A program made the position numbers and the translations under genes. This document shows positions 12,853 to 24,492 of a stretch of DNA of 64,000 nucleotides, in pieces. This DNA is from Ceratodon purpureus (Eukaryota; Streptophyta; Bryopsida; Pseudoditrichales; Ditrichaceae), in NCBI GenBank assembly GCA_014871385.1, contig CM026423.1, positions 19,457,690-19,521,689 on the forward strand, given 5' to 3'. Within the stretch, counting starts at the first letter, position 1. The number at the start of each line of letters is the position of its first letter. The notes beneath the pieces were generated by a model. It was given only the letters and a program-made list of their open reading frames with translations. It had not been told where the DNA came from and made no database searches.

Positions 12853-13469
12853 ACATTTGACCGTGCAGCGAATATGAATGTTATTTCCCGCAGGTATGTT
12901 TTTTTCTCTATAGAGCCTCTTTCAAATCCACAGTACATGTTCAAATGGTTCTGGCTCTCCTTCCGAACGTTGTTTTTATTTGACTGGTATAATGGTTGAC
13001 GTTTACAGGTAGGGGCTTGGTTGATCATCATTATTTTTTCCCATGGTTCGTTGAAATTCTCGCTACAGCCGTTTCGCTCGGAAGACTAGTCCAGGGATCC
13101 TTGCGACATGTATTACTCATGCTTGTCCATAGTGAACCTGCAGGCATGTTTTATTTTACTCGACTGGTTTCCTTTTCATAACATACGATTAGTATCTTTA
13201 TGTTGTCATCGCCCAATGGCTTCCGACATTCAGCAGTATTGTTTTCCGAAACTCAGCAGGTAACGCTATCGTCAATGCCTCGTCGTCCTCTACTTTTTCA
13301 TAGTTTCAGCGTACTCAAATGTCAATCTGTTATAGTACGGGGGGATCGTATGGAATGTATTGAAACACGCTCATGAAAACCATGAATTCCATGGCCGAAG
13401 TGGAGTGTGTTGCAGTGAAGCTACCAAACAGAGGAACTCGTATGGTTGGAGTACTGTACTCCGCGGTTG
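12853..13469 (+). other. CACTA sequence between TNP2 and the nested element
   Basis: This follows the TNP2 stop codon. No domain is seen. A frame opening at an ATG in good context (CCATGG, about 13394) is still open when the nested element begins, so this may be a first exon of the third gene, split by the insertion. Otherwise I see nothing. Confidence 0.4.
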
Positions 13470-13479
13470 ACGGACTCAC

Positions 13480-13534
13480 GGGGAAAGGTCGTATGTGAGC
13501 GGAGAGCGAAGAGCGGAGAGCGGAGAGCGGAGAT
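13480..13534 (+). repeat. Left terminal inverted repeat of the MULE-like element
   Basis: Starts GGGGAAAGGTCGTATGTG and continues into a purine-rich array of GCGGAGA/GCGAAGA units. The inverted partner is at the right end. Confidence 0.75.
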
Positions 13535-15977
13535 TGAAGAGCAGAAAATAGACATTTATATTGTCATTATAAATTCAATCATCCCCTATGACCGTGGATA
13601 TTTTGCTGAATACTTTTATTATTTTTCAATTTTGAGATAAATTTAGTATATAATCTGTTGATTTAGATTCTAAATATAGCAATATTTTGGCATGTTTCAA
13701 GCAAGTTCAATCTCCATGGATAGAATTCCTTTTCTTCACTGTGAATAATTTAGGGCTGACGTCATCATGACATTAGTGTATGGTCAATAATTGTCTACTT
13801 TCAATAATCTGTTCTATTTTCTTTTTAATCCTTGTTTTGTATTAGATAGCCGTCTAAATTTTTTTAATCTTTTCCTTAATATATCTTATCTCATATTATC
13901 TCATCTTATCTTTCTCATGTTTTTATATTGGTTTTACTGTTCCTGTTATTTACATTTTGCTTGACTTTTAAAAGAATTGTTTATGTGAGGGTGTATATTG
14001 TTTGTATGTGAATGTATATGAACCTAGATGCTCTGTGGAATTGCCTCGTGTGCAAACATGTTTGCTGGTGTAAGTGACTTTGTATTTGCAAATGTTGGTG
14101 AGTGTAATTTGAGCATGTGTGATATGTAGTGCATGTTTTTCAAACTATTAAATCAAAGAGCACAATGTGTTACGAAGGAATTGTTTTTGATTTAGGATTT
14201 TATAATAGAATTGACGTACATCTTTTTAACTTTCATCGCCATCAAATTCTATTTCATGAAGTTCTATCTGTAATTGCATTGTTTTTGTCTAATCATAAAA
14301 ACCGCACTACTCTATATAATGGCAAGGACTTTGGAAATGTCAAGATCAATGTTGTCAACTATAGTAGCTCCAATGCAGCACTTGTATCCTTGGATAAAGA
14401 TCTGTACTGTAGTAAAGATCTATCATCTAAGCTAAGATTGTTAGTAAGTTCATACTAAAAACATGTGTATTTGAATGATAATTGTTGATACAATTGTCTT
14501 AAATCATTATAAGGAACAACCTCGGTGCAAGTGTGACTACATAAGGAGTTTTAGAATACACTTGAAGGCATGCATGTGTGAGTATAAACTCATTAATACT
14601 GTGAAATTGCAAAAGGCTTTTTAAATCAGTTATAAATTTTTAATGGTTATCGGCTACTTTGATAAATAATAATGGGAATTTATCATTCGCCATGGATAGT
14701 CAAGAAAAGATAAATTATGGTGGTTAGAAGTTCAATAGTGATCATTTAAACACCTTTGCTATACATAGTAGCCGCTGATGATGTAGTATAATAACTAGAA
14801 AGTAACTAGGCACTGTTGGTTGGGCAAGAAGATTAAATGTGGTAGATATCTTCATTTGGAAATATAGGATTATATTAGGATCAGAAGAGAGAGGCGGTTA
14901 ATAAAGAAAAAGAGCTTTAGGGTTTTCTAGAAAGGATATGTAAAAAGCGAAAAGGACTGAAGACCATCCTTGTACAATGATTTTGATTGTACATTAACAC
15001 TTTTTAGAAAATGTAAGATAAAATCTCTTGAACCATTAATCTAGTGTAAATAAGATGGTGTGGAAAAAATATGATATAGAGATGGAATTCTAAGAATATA
15101 AGAACATGAAGTGCAATAAGCACAACGATGAAGAATAGAATAGATTCTTTATTTATGGTTTTCTTTGGAAGCATATAATGAGCTTTGAAAGATAATCTAC
15201 TTTTAACTATAATTGTTGAAATTTAGAGCAAATCCATAGCCAATTAGACTAGACTTTGCCAGCTAGGAAAAAAATGGTAGGATGCGAGCCAATCATGGTA
15301 GTTACAACTTATTGGTGACATAGAATTTAAGCTTCATTTAAAAAGTTTAAAATTTAAGGTATGCTTCTGTAGATATAAAAACTTTATTACAATAAAATAT
15401 ATAGAAAAGCTCATACTTGTATTTGCTTGTTAAAAAGGTGTTAACAAGACAATGATATCAATTTGTACTTAAAGTAAATCATGGCACTCCTTATCATCAA
15501 CTTAAAAAGGAAGATAGACAACAAAGATTTATCTAACTTATTATTACCAAATTGAGAAAAAAGTGAAAAAATGAAAATCCCTAAAAAATTGATACATTTT
15601 CAACCTCCATTTTTAAAGTGAAAACAACCTTTACCACAAAGATATTATTGCGTTTTTTGCTACAACAGGATAAAACATACAATAGACGCACGAGACCTTT
15701 TGCAATCATAATCATTATAAAAGAGATCTTGAAACAAAACGATACAACGTTCAACAAAAAATGAGAACATTGAATGCAAAGAAACTATTTGTACAACTAC
15801 ACAACATCATTAGACTTTAAAACATGAGACAAGCCAATCCACAATAACGTTCGAATAATTGTAACTTAAATGTATGAACAAGCATACTAACAAATGCCAT
15901 CTCCTAAAAATTACCCAATTGCCATTATAATATTCCAAGAAAGTCCTCATCAACAAAACAAGACAGCATGCCGGTAG
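13535..15977. other. AT-rich left interior of the MULE-like element
   Basis: No gene recognised. The longest frame (14129-14458, plus, 109 codons) shows no known domain and has AT-driven composition, so I do not call it. Confidence 0.5.
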
Positions 15978-16377
15978 ACAAAGAACGAAAACAAGTAAAA
16001 CAAAACAACCCAAGTTGCAAAAGATACAGCGCAACACTTTCATATAGCTTTTTCCTCCAAAAGTAAACAAATCTCACCATGCTTGATGCAATCAATCATT
16101 TCAAAAAAACATAAACAGAGAACTTCAAATAAGAGTATGAGCAAGCTTCAACCCATTCTAACAAAACATTATTCCATGGTCTATGTACAAGACATTCACT
16201 TGGTTTGGTCAATAACTATAAAAGCACTAAACCACTACATACACTATAAAATCCAACTAAAACAATCAAAGTGATAACAAAAGAGGCTCCCAAAATGCAT
16301 TCCATCTCACCTCTAAACATAATCATGAAGATTCATACTACCATTCAAAGGCGGCCTAGATTTTCAAGGTTCTCACA

Positions 16378-17365
16378 CCCCCTCATGTTTGAGATCCAAT
16401 ATCTCCCAAACCAAGCAAAACCAAGGCTTCAAACTTCGTACACACATGTGATACCTCACAAAGTAGCCTTCCACGAAATCTCATTTCCAAAACCGTCGCC
16501 GATTAGCGTCAACACAATGGAAACCAAAGTCCAAAATCTGCCATTTTTCCCAGAAACCCGACCGCCCCCTGGAGGCTGGGAAGGGGCTCTCGGTGCCGAG
16601 AGCCCCTTCCCAGCCTCAAGGGCGCGGTCCTAAAAGGGCCCTTTTCAAGCCCATGATGTGGCTCTCGACACCGAGAGCCCACAATTGGACTCCAAGTGGG
16701 TGGCATTAACATGGCAAACAGTGGCAGAATGGATGCCAAGGTTTTCAGACCCCCTCATGTTTGAGATCCAATATCTCCCAAACCAAGCAAAACCAAGGCT
16801 TCAAACTTCGTACACATATGTGATACCTCACAAAGTAGCCTTCCACAAAATCTCATTACCAAAGTCGTCGCCGATTAGCGTCAACACAATGGAAACCAAA
16901 GTCCAAAATCTGCCATTTTTTCCAGAAACCCGACCGCCCCCTGGAGGCTGGGAAGGGGCTCTCGGTGCCGAGAGCCCCTTCCCAGCCTCAAGGGCGCGGT
17001 CCTAAAAGGGCCCTTTTCAAGCCCATGATGTGGCTCTCGGCACCGAGAGCCCACAATTGGACTCCAAGTGGGTGGCATTAACATGGCAAACAGTGGCAGA
17101 ATGGATGCCAAGGTTTTCAGACCCCCTCATGTTTGAGATCCAATATCTCCCAAACCAAGCAAAACCAAGGCTTCAAACTTTGTACACACATGTGATACCT
17201 CACAAAGTAGCCTTCCACAAAATCTCATTACCAAAGTCGTCGCCGATTAGCGTCAACACAATGGAAACCAAAGTCCAAAATCTGCCATTTTTTCCAGAAA
17301 CCCGACCGCCCCCTGGAGGCTGGGAAGGGGCTCTCGGTGCCGAGAGCCCCTTCCCAGCCTCCAGG
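16378..17365 (+). repeat. Three tandem 372-bp units (left arm)
   Basis: The landmark CCCCCTCATGTTTGAGATCC recurs at 16378, 16750 and 17122, exactly 372 bp apart. Each unit ends with a GC-rich hairpin (GGCTCTCGG/CCGAGAGCC). The first and second units also contain a second, smaller GGCTCTCG hairpin. The third unit is shortened after about 17365 and passes into 150-bp units. Confidence 0.95.
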
Positions 17366-17675
17366 GGGCGGTCGGGTTTGGGGCTTGATGGGCCTTCATT
17401 GACCAATTCTTACTTGTAAAGGGACCGGTTAGGACCCCTTAGGCCAAATCTCCGACCGCGCCTTTGAGGCTGGGAAGGGGCTCTCGGTGCCGAGAGCCCC
17501 TTCCCGGCCTCAAAGGCGCGGTCGGGTTTGGGGCTTCATGGGCCGTGATCGACCAATTCTTACTAGTAAAGGGACCGGTAAGGGCACCTTAGGCCAAATC
17601 CTCGACCGCGCCCTTGAAGCTGGGAAGGGGCTCTCGGTGCCGAGAACCCCTTCCCGGCCTCAAAGGCGCGGTCGG
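17301..17675 (+). repeat. Three 150-bp-spaced long hairpins (left arm)
   Basis: Hairpins centred at 17338, 17488 and 17638, exactly 150 bp apart, each about 74-76 bp with stems of roughly 36 bp and a TG at the tip. The stem contains CCGACCGCGCC...GGGAAGGGGCTCTCGG. The linker between stems is conserved (GACCAATTCTTACT...GGGACCGGT). Confidence 0.9.
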
Positions 17676-17875
17676 CTTCTACACCTCTAGGGTTCATAAG
17701 GGTCCCTTTTTATGTAAAAACGCGAAGGTAAAGGGTCATATGGGGACCTCTTCTCAAAAAAAGGGCTCTTTGAGGCAACTAACGACCCATCTACATACAA
17801 ATGCGGGTCTTTAGGGGCGTAAGTGGCTGATTCCTAAAAAAAAAAGGAATACGAAGGGCCTATATCCCCCCAATC
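17676..17875. other. 200-bp spacer at the centre of the palindrome
   Basis: The only sequence in 15978-19573 without a mirror partner. It is mixed in composition, has an A10 run, and encodes nothing recognisable. Confidence 0.85.
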
Positions 17876-19573
17876 CCGACCGCGCCTTTGAGGCCGGGAA
17901 GGGGCTCTCGGCACCGAGAGCCCCTTCCCAGCCTCAAGGGCGCGGTCGAGGATTTGGCCTAAGGTGCCCTAACCGGTCCCTTTACAAGTAAAAATTGGTC
18001 GATCACGGCCCATGAAGCCCCAAACCCGACCGCGCCTTTGAGGCCGGGAAGGGGCTCTCGGCACCGAGAGCCCCTTCCCAGCCTCAAGGGCGCGGTCGGA
18101 GATTTGGCCTAAGGGGCCCTAACCGGTCCCTTTACAAGTAAGAATTGGTCGATGAAGGCCCATCAAGCCCCAAACCCGACCGCCCCCTGGAGGCTGGGAA
18201 GGGGCTCTCGGCACCGAGAGCCCCTTCCCAGCCTCCAGGGGGCGGTCGGGTTTCTGGAAAAAATGGCAGATTTTGGACTTTGGTTTCCATTGTGTTGACG
18301 CTAATCGGCGACGACTTTGGAAATGAGATTTTGTGGAAGGCTACTTTGTGAGGTATCACATGTGTGTACGAAGTTTGAAGCCTTGGTTTTGCTTGGTTTG
18401 GGAGATATTGGATCTCAAACATGAGGGGGTCTGAAAACCTTGGCATCCATTCTGCCACTGTTTGCCATGTTAATGCCACCCACTTGGAGTCCAATTGTGG
18501 GCTCTCGGTGCCGAGAGCCACATCATGGGCTTGAAAAGGGCCCTTTTAGGACCGCGCCCTTGAGGCTGGGAAGGGGCTCTCGGCACCGAGAGCCCCTTCC
18601 CAGCCTCCAGGGGGCGGTCGGGTTTCTGGAAAAAATGGCAGATTTTGGACTTTGGTTTCCATTGCGTTGACGCTAATCGGCGACGACTTTGGTAATGAGA
18701 TTTTGTGGAAGGCTACTTTGTGAGGTATCACATGTGTGTACGAAGTTTGAAGCCTTGGTTATGCTTGGTTTGGGAGATATTGGATCTCAAACATGAGGGG
18801 GTCTGAAAACCTTGGCATCCATTCTGCCACTGTTTGCCATGTTAATGCCACCCACTTGGAGTCCAATTGTGGGCTCTCGGTGTCGAGAGCCACACCATGG
18901 GCTTGAAAAGGGCCCTTTTAGGACCGCGCCCTTGAGGCTGGGAAGGGGCTCTCGGCACCGAGAGCCCCTTCCCAGCCTCCAGGGGGCGGTCGGGTTTCTG
19001 GAAAAAATGGCAGATTTTGGACTTTGGTTTCCATTGAGTTGACGCTAATTGGCGACGACTTTGGTAATGAGATTTTGTGGAAGGCTACTTTGTGAGGTAT
19101 CACATGTGTGTACGAAGTTTGAAGCCTTGGTTTTGCTTGGTTTGGGAGATATTGGATCTCAAACATGAGGGGGTGTGAGAACCTTGAAAATCTAGGCCGC
19201 CTTTGAATGGTAGTATGAATCTTCATGATTATGTTTAGAGGTGAGATGGAATGCATTTTGGGAGCCTCTTTTGTTATCACTTTGATTGTTTTAGTTGGAT
19301 TTTATAGTGTATGTAGTGGTTTAGTGCTTTTATAGTTATTGACCAAACCAAGTGAATGTCTTGTACATAGACCATGGAATAATGTTTTGTTAGAATGGGT
19401 TGAAGCTTGCTCATACTCTTATTTGAAGTTCTCTGTTTATGTTTTTTTGAAATGATTGATTGCATCAAGCATGGTGAGATTTGTTTACTTTTGGAGGAAA
19501 AAGCTATATGAAAGTGTTGCGCTGTATCTTTTGTAACTTGCGGTGTTTAGTTTTACTTGTTTTCGTACTTTGT
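17876..19573 (-). repeat. Right arm of the 3.6-kb palindrome
   Basis: Mirror image of 15978-17675. Homology ends just past a shared ACTTGTTTTCGT-type sequence near 19560-19573, after which the flanks are unrelated. Confidence 0.95.
18186..19173 (-). repeat. Three tandem 372-bp units (right arm)
   Basis: The complement of the landmark recurs at 18425, 18797 and 19169, again exactly 372 bp apart. The hairpin tips read CA instead of TG, as expected if the whole arm was inverted as a block. Confidence 0.95.
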
Positions 19574-22407
19574 TTGAAGGTTTGTTATGGCTCTTTTAGC
19601 ACTTTGGGTTAATCAATTCTTTTAAAATTCCTTTATATTATTTAATTACACATGAAATTATGCATGATCCTATTGTATGCTTTGTGTATTGGCAATTGCC
19701 TTCTTTTTTAGAGTGCACAATTTGAGTTAGAGTTAAGTCCTTTACATGTTTATAGTACTGAACGTATGTCTTTTCACATTATTTTTTGATGATTGGTGCC
19801 GGAGATGTAGAGCTTTTTTGTAGAAATCACATAAAAATTGACATCTCATACATTTCTCTCTTTAGTTATGGGGTTCTTTTTCTTTGAGCAATCACCCTAA
19901 CATTTTGGAAGGTGCAATTCTACACTAGATTGCTTGCAGTTGAAGTTAGTCATTGATGCCTTGAACAATGCATTTTGATCCATTGACCACTGTATTGAAA
20001 TAGAAACTCTGACATATGACAAAGCACCTCACTCTTTATGACCTCGCTCTTTATGACAGTTCTATTAGATGAGACACTTATCTAGCAATAGATTTAATAG
20101 ATTATCATCATCGATTATGTTTTGATTGATTTTTTCTATATGTTGTTGACCAACATATTTATCATGTAATCACTTTGCAATCTTAAGATCCACAGAAACA
20201 TCCTCATGAGCTTTTAGATGTTGACTATACACACGTGGTTTTCGGCTTTGCTTGTTTCTCTTGCTCATTTCCTTGTGTCTTTTCCACAGTCTAAATGTAT
20301 TTTTTTTCTTAAAATACGCTCCTCAACACTTTTGATTGTTTCTTATGAGGTTTGACATATTGGCTTAGTTTTCATGTCCTTTATCTTAGCCTGCATTACT
20401 GCTCTCTCATCTGTTTCTTTACTCAATTTTGTCTCCATATTATAGAATATAGCTAAATAATTATCAAGCTATAAATTCTTTAATCAGCCATTGAAAACTC
20501 AGAGTCCTATGTTTTCAAAGACAAAGACACTTTTTTAATAGATAATCAGTGTGTCATCACGCTATCTTTAAGAAACCTTAATTTTTGAATTCTAATCTAG
20601 TGATTTTAAGTAATGTATATGTTAATAACTTAATACACACATAAACTCACTTCCAAGCCTCAACACATAAATGCAATTTCAAAGTACACACACTTTTCCA
20701 ACATATTACAAATAAATTTTGAAATCACTTCTTCAATCTCTCCTACAAAAATGCACAACATACTATGCCAAGAGGCAGACTCAACTTGACTTCAATTTCT
20801 TCAATTAGTGGTTGTGACTTTCTTTGACTCTTGCTTTGGCTCTTTATTTTCCACCTCTACTTATCGTTACATCAGGCCATCATAGTCATTGCATAAATTC
20901 GTAATAGTATGCATTTCTTTAATGACACAAAGTCCCACAAAGAAGTGTCACCTATCTTGTAAATTTATGTATTAAATATAAATTTGAAAGGATAACGCTT
21001 CCAAAAAAACTTCATTATCTATGTTTGAACTAGATTTTGCATCTTTTATGTCACGTCATGAACTAAACTTTGTACTCTAATAATGAAATGTTTGACAAAA
21101 ATCATCAATGAGAGCAATAAGAATATTGATCACGATGCATTATAATCTATATCCATCTAACTTGTTATCTTTTAAAGGACAATTGTTGAAATTGGCTTTT
21201 TGAAAGTTTAGGCAAGTACTTGTGATGTCAAATTTAGATACGATTTTTAAAAAAATTGTGAGAATTTTTTCCCTAACAAATGTTTTGAAGGAATCTATTT
21301 TCTTTAAAAAATTGGACACGAAAAAAAAATAATAATGGTACTTGAAGTGGAATTTTGTGTTGTGTAGGCAATTCAGGGAGTTGTGCTAAATACATATGTT
21401 ACCTTTCAGACTTTTTCTATAAATATTCAATGTTTTCATCTTTGAGGTTTTCCAAAAGAGAATTACTTTTAGTACAATGTTCATTCCGCAAAAGATCAAA
21501 GTTTTTTCACTGTTTCAAACAATGCACCAATAAAACTGTTTCTTTCTTTTATAAAAGTTAGAAACTTTGTTTTCTTAGGTTTATTCTTTTTTTCACTAAA
21601 ATGATGAATATTAATCTTTATTTTGACAGTTTAGATTGGGACTTTATAAAGTAATGGAATCTCTAGGAAAGAAATTATATGAATTGGACATTCTTATGTA
21701 TTCAACTTTATAAAAAATATTGTTTTCTGCATGCTACACTTGTCTTCTGTCTGTAATTTATTTTGGTACAATTAGCTATCTTAGAAGTCTTTGTCAAGCA
21801 TGAAAACCCTAAAATCCACAATGTAAGAAGCCTAAGAAAAAAAGTTAGAGTGAGTCAACCTAATTAAAAGTCAAGCTAAGAAAGTTTGTTTTTGGATTTC
21901 AATTGTTATGATCATCTAAACTCTACGGTCAATTCAGATGATTTTTTTTGTCCTATCTACAACAATAATCTTATTAAAGATCTTATAGTTAGAATTGAAA
22001 ACTGATGATTTTTTAGTCATTCATTCTTTCTACATTAGAAATGGCAGTTTTGAGAGTTTTTAGTGAAATATAGTCAAAGAACTTTAGGGGTTAAATTGCC
22101 CCTACAACACCACTAAACCAATGTCCAACATAATTTCTTATTAGAAATGGATCAAATACTATCTACTATACAAAATAATCTTCATCCATCTATTCGTGTA
22201 ATACATAAAATATTGCGTACTTGCAAGAAAAATGGAGATCAAAACTGATAAAATCAGACTTCAAGCCACGGACATAGGACCAATTTTTTTACTAAAATTA
22301 GGAATATTCTAAAAAGATTCGAATATTCTAAACACAGATTCTAATTTTAGAAAAAAATTTAACTATTTTTAGAATCTGCTCTCCAATTTCTGCTCTCAGA
22401 GCAGAAA
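19574..22407. other. AT-rich right interior of the MULE-like element, with a possible element relic
   Basis: No gene seen. From about 21171 to 22094 the sequence resembles the TTAA-flanked elements elsewhere in the window: its left part has AATTGGCTTTTTGAAA and GTGATGTCAAATTT, as in the element at 57728. Its right end is CTTTAGGGG followed by TTAA (22091-22094). The left terminus is eroded. It is probably an old relic of that family. Confidence 0.4.
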
Positions 22408-22462
22408 TTCTTTGCTCTCCGCTCTTCGCTCTCCGCTCACCGCTCACATACAAGCTTCCCTC
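22408..22462 (-). repeat. Right terminal inverted repeat of the MULE-like element
   Basis: On the minus strand it starts GAGGGAAGCTTGTATGTG and enters the same GCGGAGAGCGAAGAG array as the left end. Just inside, GAATTTCTGCTCTGAGAGCAGAAATT forms a further small hairpin. Confidence 0.75.
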
Positions 22463-22472
22463 ACGGACTCAC

Positions 22473-22929
22473 CCTATGACCGAGACAGCCGACGGTCTTA
22501 CGTATAACATGCACTGGGCGGTCACGGGTCTACTTCTACATGCGGGTTTCGACGACCGCGGCTGTCTCGTAGACCTATTACCATGCCATGCAACGAGTCA
22601 CGTCAATTCAACTCTGAAATTATGATTCATGAAGGTGGCCGCGGAATTGATTGCTTGAGGCTTAAGGATGGGACGTTTTGCCCTAAACCAAATCCTAGGA
22701 AATCCAATCTGCGCCTCCATCATGGTAGAGGTCCTTGCAGATGTCGAATCAGCCTCAGCAGCACTCAATTTGCAGCTGTATATATCACTGGGTGACCTAA
22801 TCTCAGGTTAGTATGTCTTTGTAATTTTCTTTGGAACAGGAAGTGATCCCCTTCTCCTTGGCACTGCTCTCTCGTATGAGTTCGTCTTGTTCTTAGTCAT
22901 TACCGTCTGAGTTTCCTTCGCGCTTCATG
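22473..22929 (+). other. CACTA sequence right of the nested element, possible 5' exons of the third gene
   Basis: Two overlapping open stretches are GC-rich and coding-like. One runs from an ATG at about 22482 (MTETADGLTYNMHW...FDDRGCLVDLLPC). The other is 22583-22795 (MPCNESRQFNSEIM...). I recognise neither and cannot place the splice sites with confidence. Confidence 0.3.
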
Positions 22930-24492
22930 TACACCTGCAAGTCTTGAGTTCCGCATTTCTGATCAAGTGCTCGACATCCCATTACAGCGATCCCCATCGT
23001 CTGAAGTACCTAAGTTCGTCTCATCAACTCGGAGGGCCAGGAGGTTAGTCCGACACAACGAAGATACCACTCTTGCCAGATCGCTTGTCTTTGTAGAGAC
23101 ACAGTAAGGAGTTCATTTCGTTAAGTCCCCTTATCCGTTGATGAGATCATTGCGTTATTTCAGTACGTATGCCGTTGTGTTAATTTCCTTTCAGTAGCTG
23201 TATGGGCCCTAACGTCCGGAGTGCATTGTTCAGCAGGATGGATACAATAACGGATTTGGCGTCCATTAAATGGTTCGCGGAGTATATGGGCCTAGAGAAT
23301 TCAGGATTGGTTCCGTCAGTGTCTTCAACAGAGCTCCTACCAACGCGGGAGGCCATGGCGGACTTCCTTGGCGCTAAACAGGGCGCCGGGTACGAGTTTG
23401 ATAACCATGGCTCTTTGGAGTACGAGGAATACGTGAAAGAACTGCACATGCGCGTGCTACAGTTGAAATGGCCACTGTCGGGTGTCATACCATTCCACTT
23501 CGCTCGTGGCCTCGTGGCGGAGGCATTGGGTAATGAGATTGATTGGGCAGAATTTGCTTATATAAAAACACACCCACATCAATCTAATACGAAAATACCA
23601 CGAGTGCTTCCAGAGTTTCTGACGATTCATGCGCCACTTCCACGTCTACAGAAGATCATCCCTCCTCCTTCGCAACAGGTGATTTATCTTACGTTTCGTG
23701 TTACTGCTTTCAGTCTATAAAATTAAATAATGTTTAGTCCTCGCATGGTAGTATAAATCATTTTAAGTTCCGTTTGTATCGTAGGCTCCGGTCATTCACT
23801 TGCCGACAGAGCGACGTTCGCCTCGTGCTCCCGCATCTCCTGATGTGCACCCCAGAAATGAGAGGACTCCACAGTGCAAGCAGGGTGCAGGTCCTTCCAG
23901 AGCAGTAGATGAAAAAGACGGAATCCAACCCCGCGCTCGTCTTATCCCGGCGTTGACGATCCCTGCCGTGGAAGCAATGAGAGTAATACGCCCGGCAATG
24001 GTTAAGAGCATAGAGACCGAGCGCATGCGATTGAGGGCAGCAGCACATGACGTCAAAGGGGACCTGGAGAGGGCTATAACGCATCTCAATCAGGAACGTG
24101 ATCACCTTAAATTCATATCCCGTAAGGTGGCTGAGAAGACCGACAAACTTGACCGAGCGGTGGAGGAACACGCTAAAGCGCACGACATGCTCGTAGCTAC
24201 CAAGTCGAATGATAACTCTGCACCAAATTCCACAGGCAAGGAGCTTGGCCCGGGAAAAAATCCTATGATTAAGATCTGTGAAAACATTGTGCCCACCTGT
24301 AGTGAGAATGTGGAGAAATCTCATCGATCTCTTTCTCGAATGGAATTCAAGAGAAAACGACAGGCTGTCATCGTTGATAAAGCAAAGGAGGAGGTTCAAG
24401 AATCGGAGAAGGCGAAACGCGACAATGCTGCTCAGATTGAAAACGAGACTTTCCAGATGGTAGCACTCTCAGAGTTTGTCAAAGATCTTTGA
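22930..24492 (+). CDS. Third CACTA gene: unknown protein with C-terminal coiled coil
   Basis: Spliced model: an exon open from at least about 22930 to 23103 (donor CA|GTAAGG), then 23195-23678 (acceptor TTTCAG, donor CAG|GTGATT), then 23785-24492 (acceptor CGTAG). All junctions keep one frame; the true 5' end is not resolved. The middle exon encodes a globular segment (KWFAEYMGLENSG, LPTREAMADFLGAKQG, EYVKELHMRVLQLKWPL) that I do not recognise. The last exon is proline/arginine-rich, then alpha-helical and charged, with heptad-like stretches (ERMRLRAAAHDVKGDLERAI, KRKRQAVIVDKAKEEVQESE). It lies on the right side of the CACTA element, in TNP2 orientation, beyond the nested MULE-like insertion. 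Some plant CACTA elements carry Ulp1-type proteases here, but I see no His-Asp-Cys protease motifs. Function unknown. Confidence 0.5.

Larger units (their letters stand above)
15978..17675 (+). repeat. Left arm of a 3.6-kb near-perfect palindrome
   Basis: This 1,698-bp arm is the inverted complement of 17876-19573. Every landmark I compared pairs around one centre at 17775.5 (for example 16378 with 19173, 17122 with 18429, 17571 with 17980), so the arms have no net length difference and only scattered substitutions. The outer ~380 bp is single-copy and AT-rich. The inner part is three tandem 372-bp units and then 150-bp units, all GC-rich and carrying long hairpins. Frames seen on both strands are mirror copies of each other and look like by-products of the repeats. 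Confidence 0.95.
13480..22462. mobile_element. Mutator-like (MULE) non-autonomous element nested in the CACTA transposon
   Basis: Both ends share an inverted repeat: from 13480 and, on the other strand, from 22462, about 23 bp (18 identities by eye) ending in GTATGTGAGCGG. They then run into matching GAGCGGAGAGCGAAG arrays, giving about 55 bp in total. The sequence ACGGACTCAC stands directly outside each end (13470-13479 and 22463-22472), a 10-bp target duplication. Duplications of 8-11 bp are typical of Mutator-like elements. Inside I find no MURA-type transposase or other recognisable protein, so it would depend on a helper. The interior is AT-rich except for the palindrome 15978-19573. Its insertion postdates the CACTA element. 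Confidence 0.75.

Noticed and set aside
16360-17500. CRISPR array
   Set aside because: The repeats are 372 bp and 150 bp long with conserved linkers, not short repeats with unique spacers, and the DNA is from a plant.
16271-19280. Several 60-130 codon frames on both strands within the palindrome (for example those containing LPFFPETRPPPGGWEGALG)
   Set aside because: They recur with the 372-bp units and as mirror images on the other strand, start inside repeats, and show no domain. They are by-products of the repeat.
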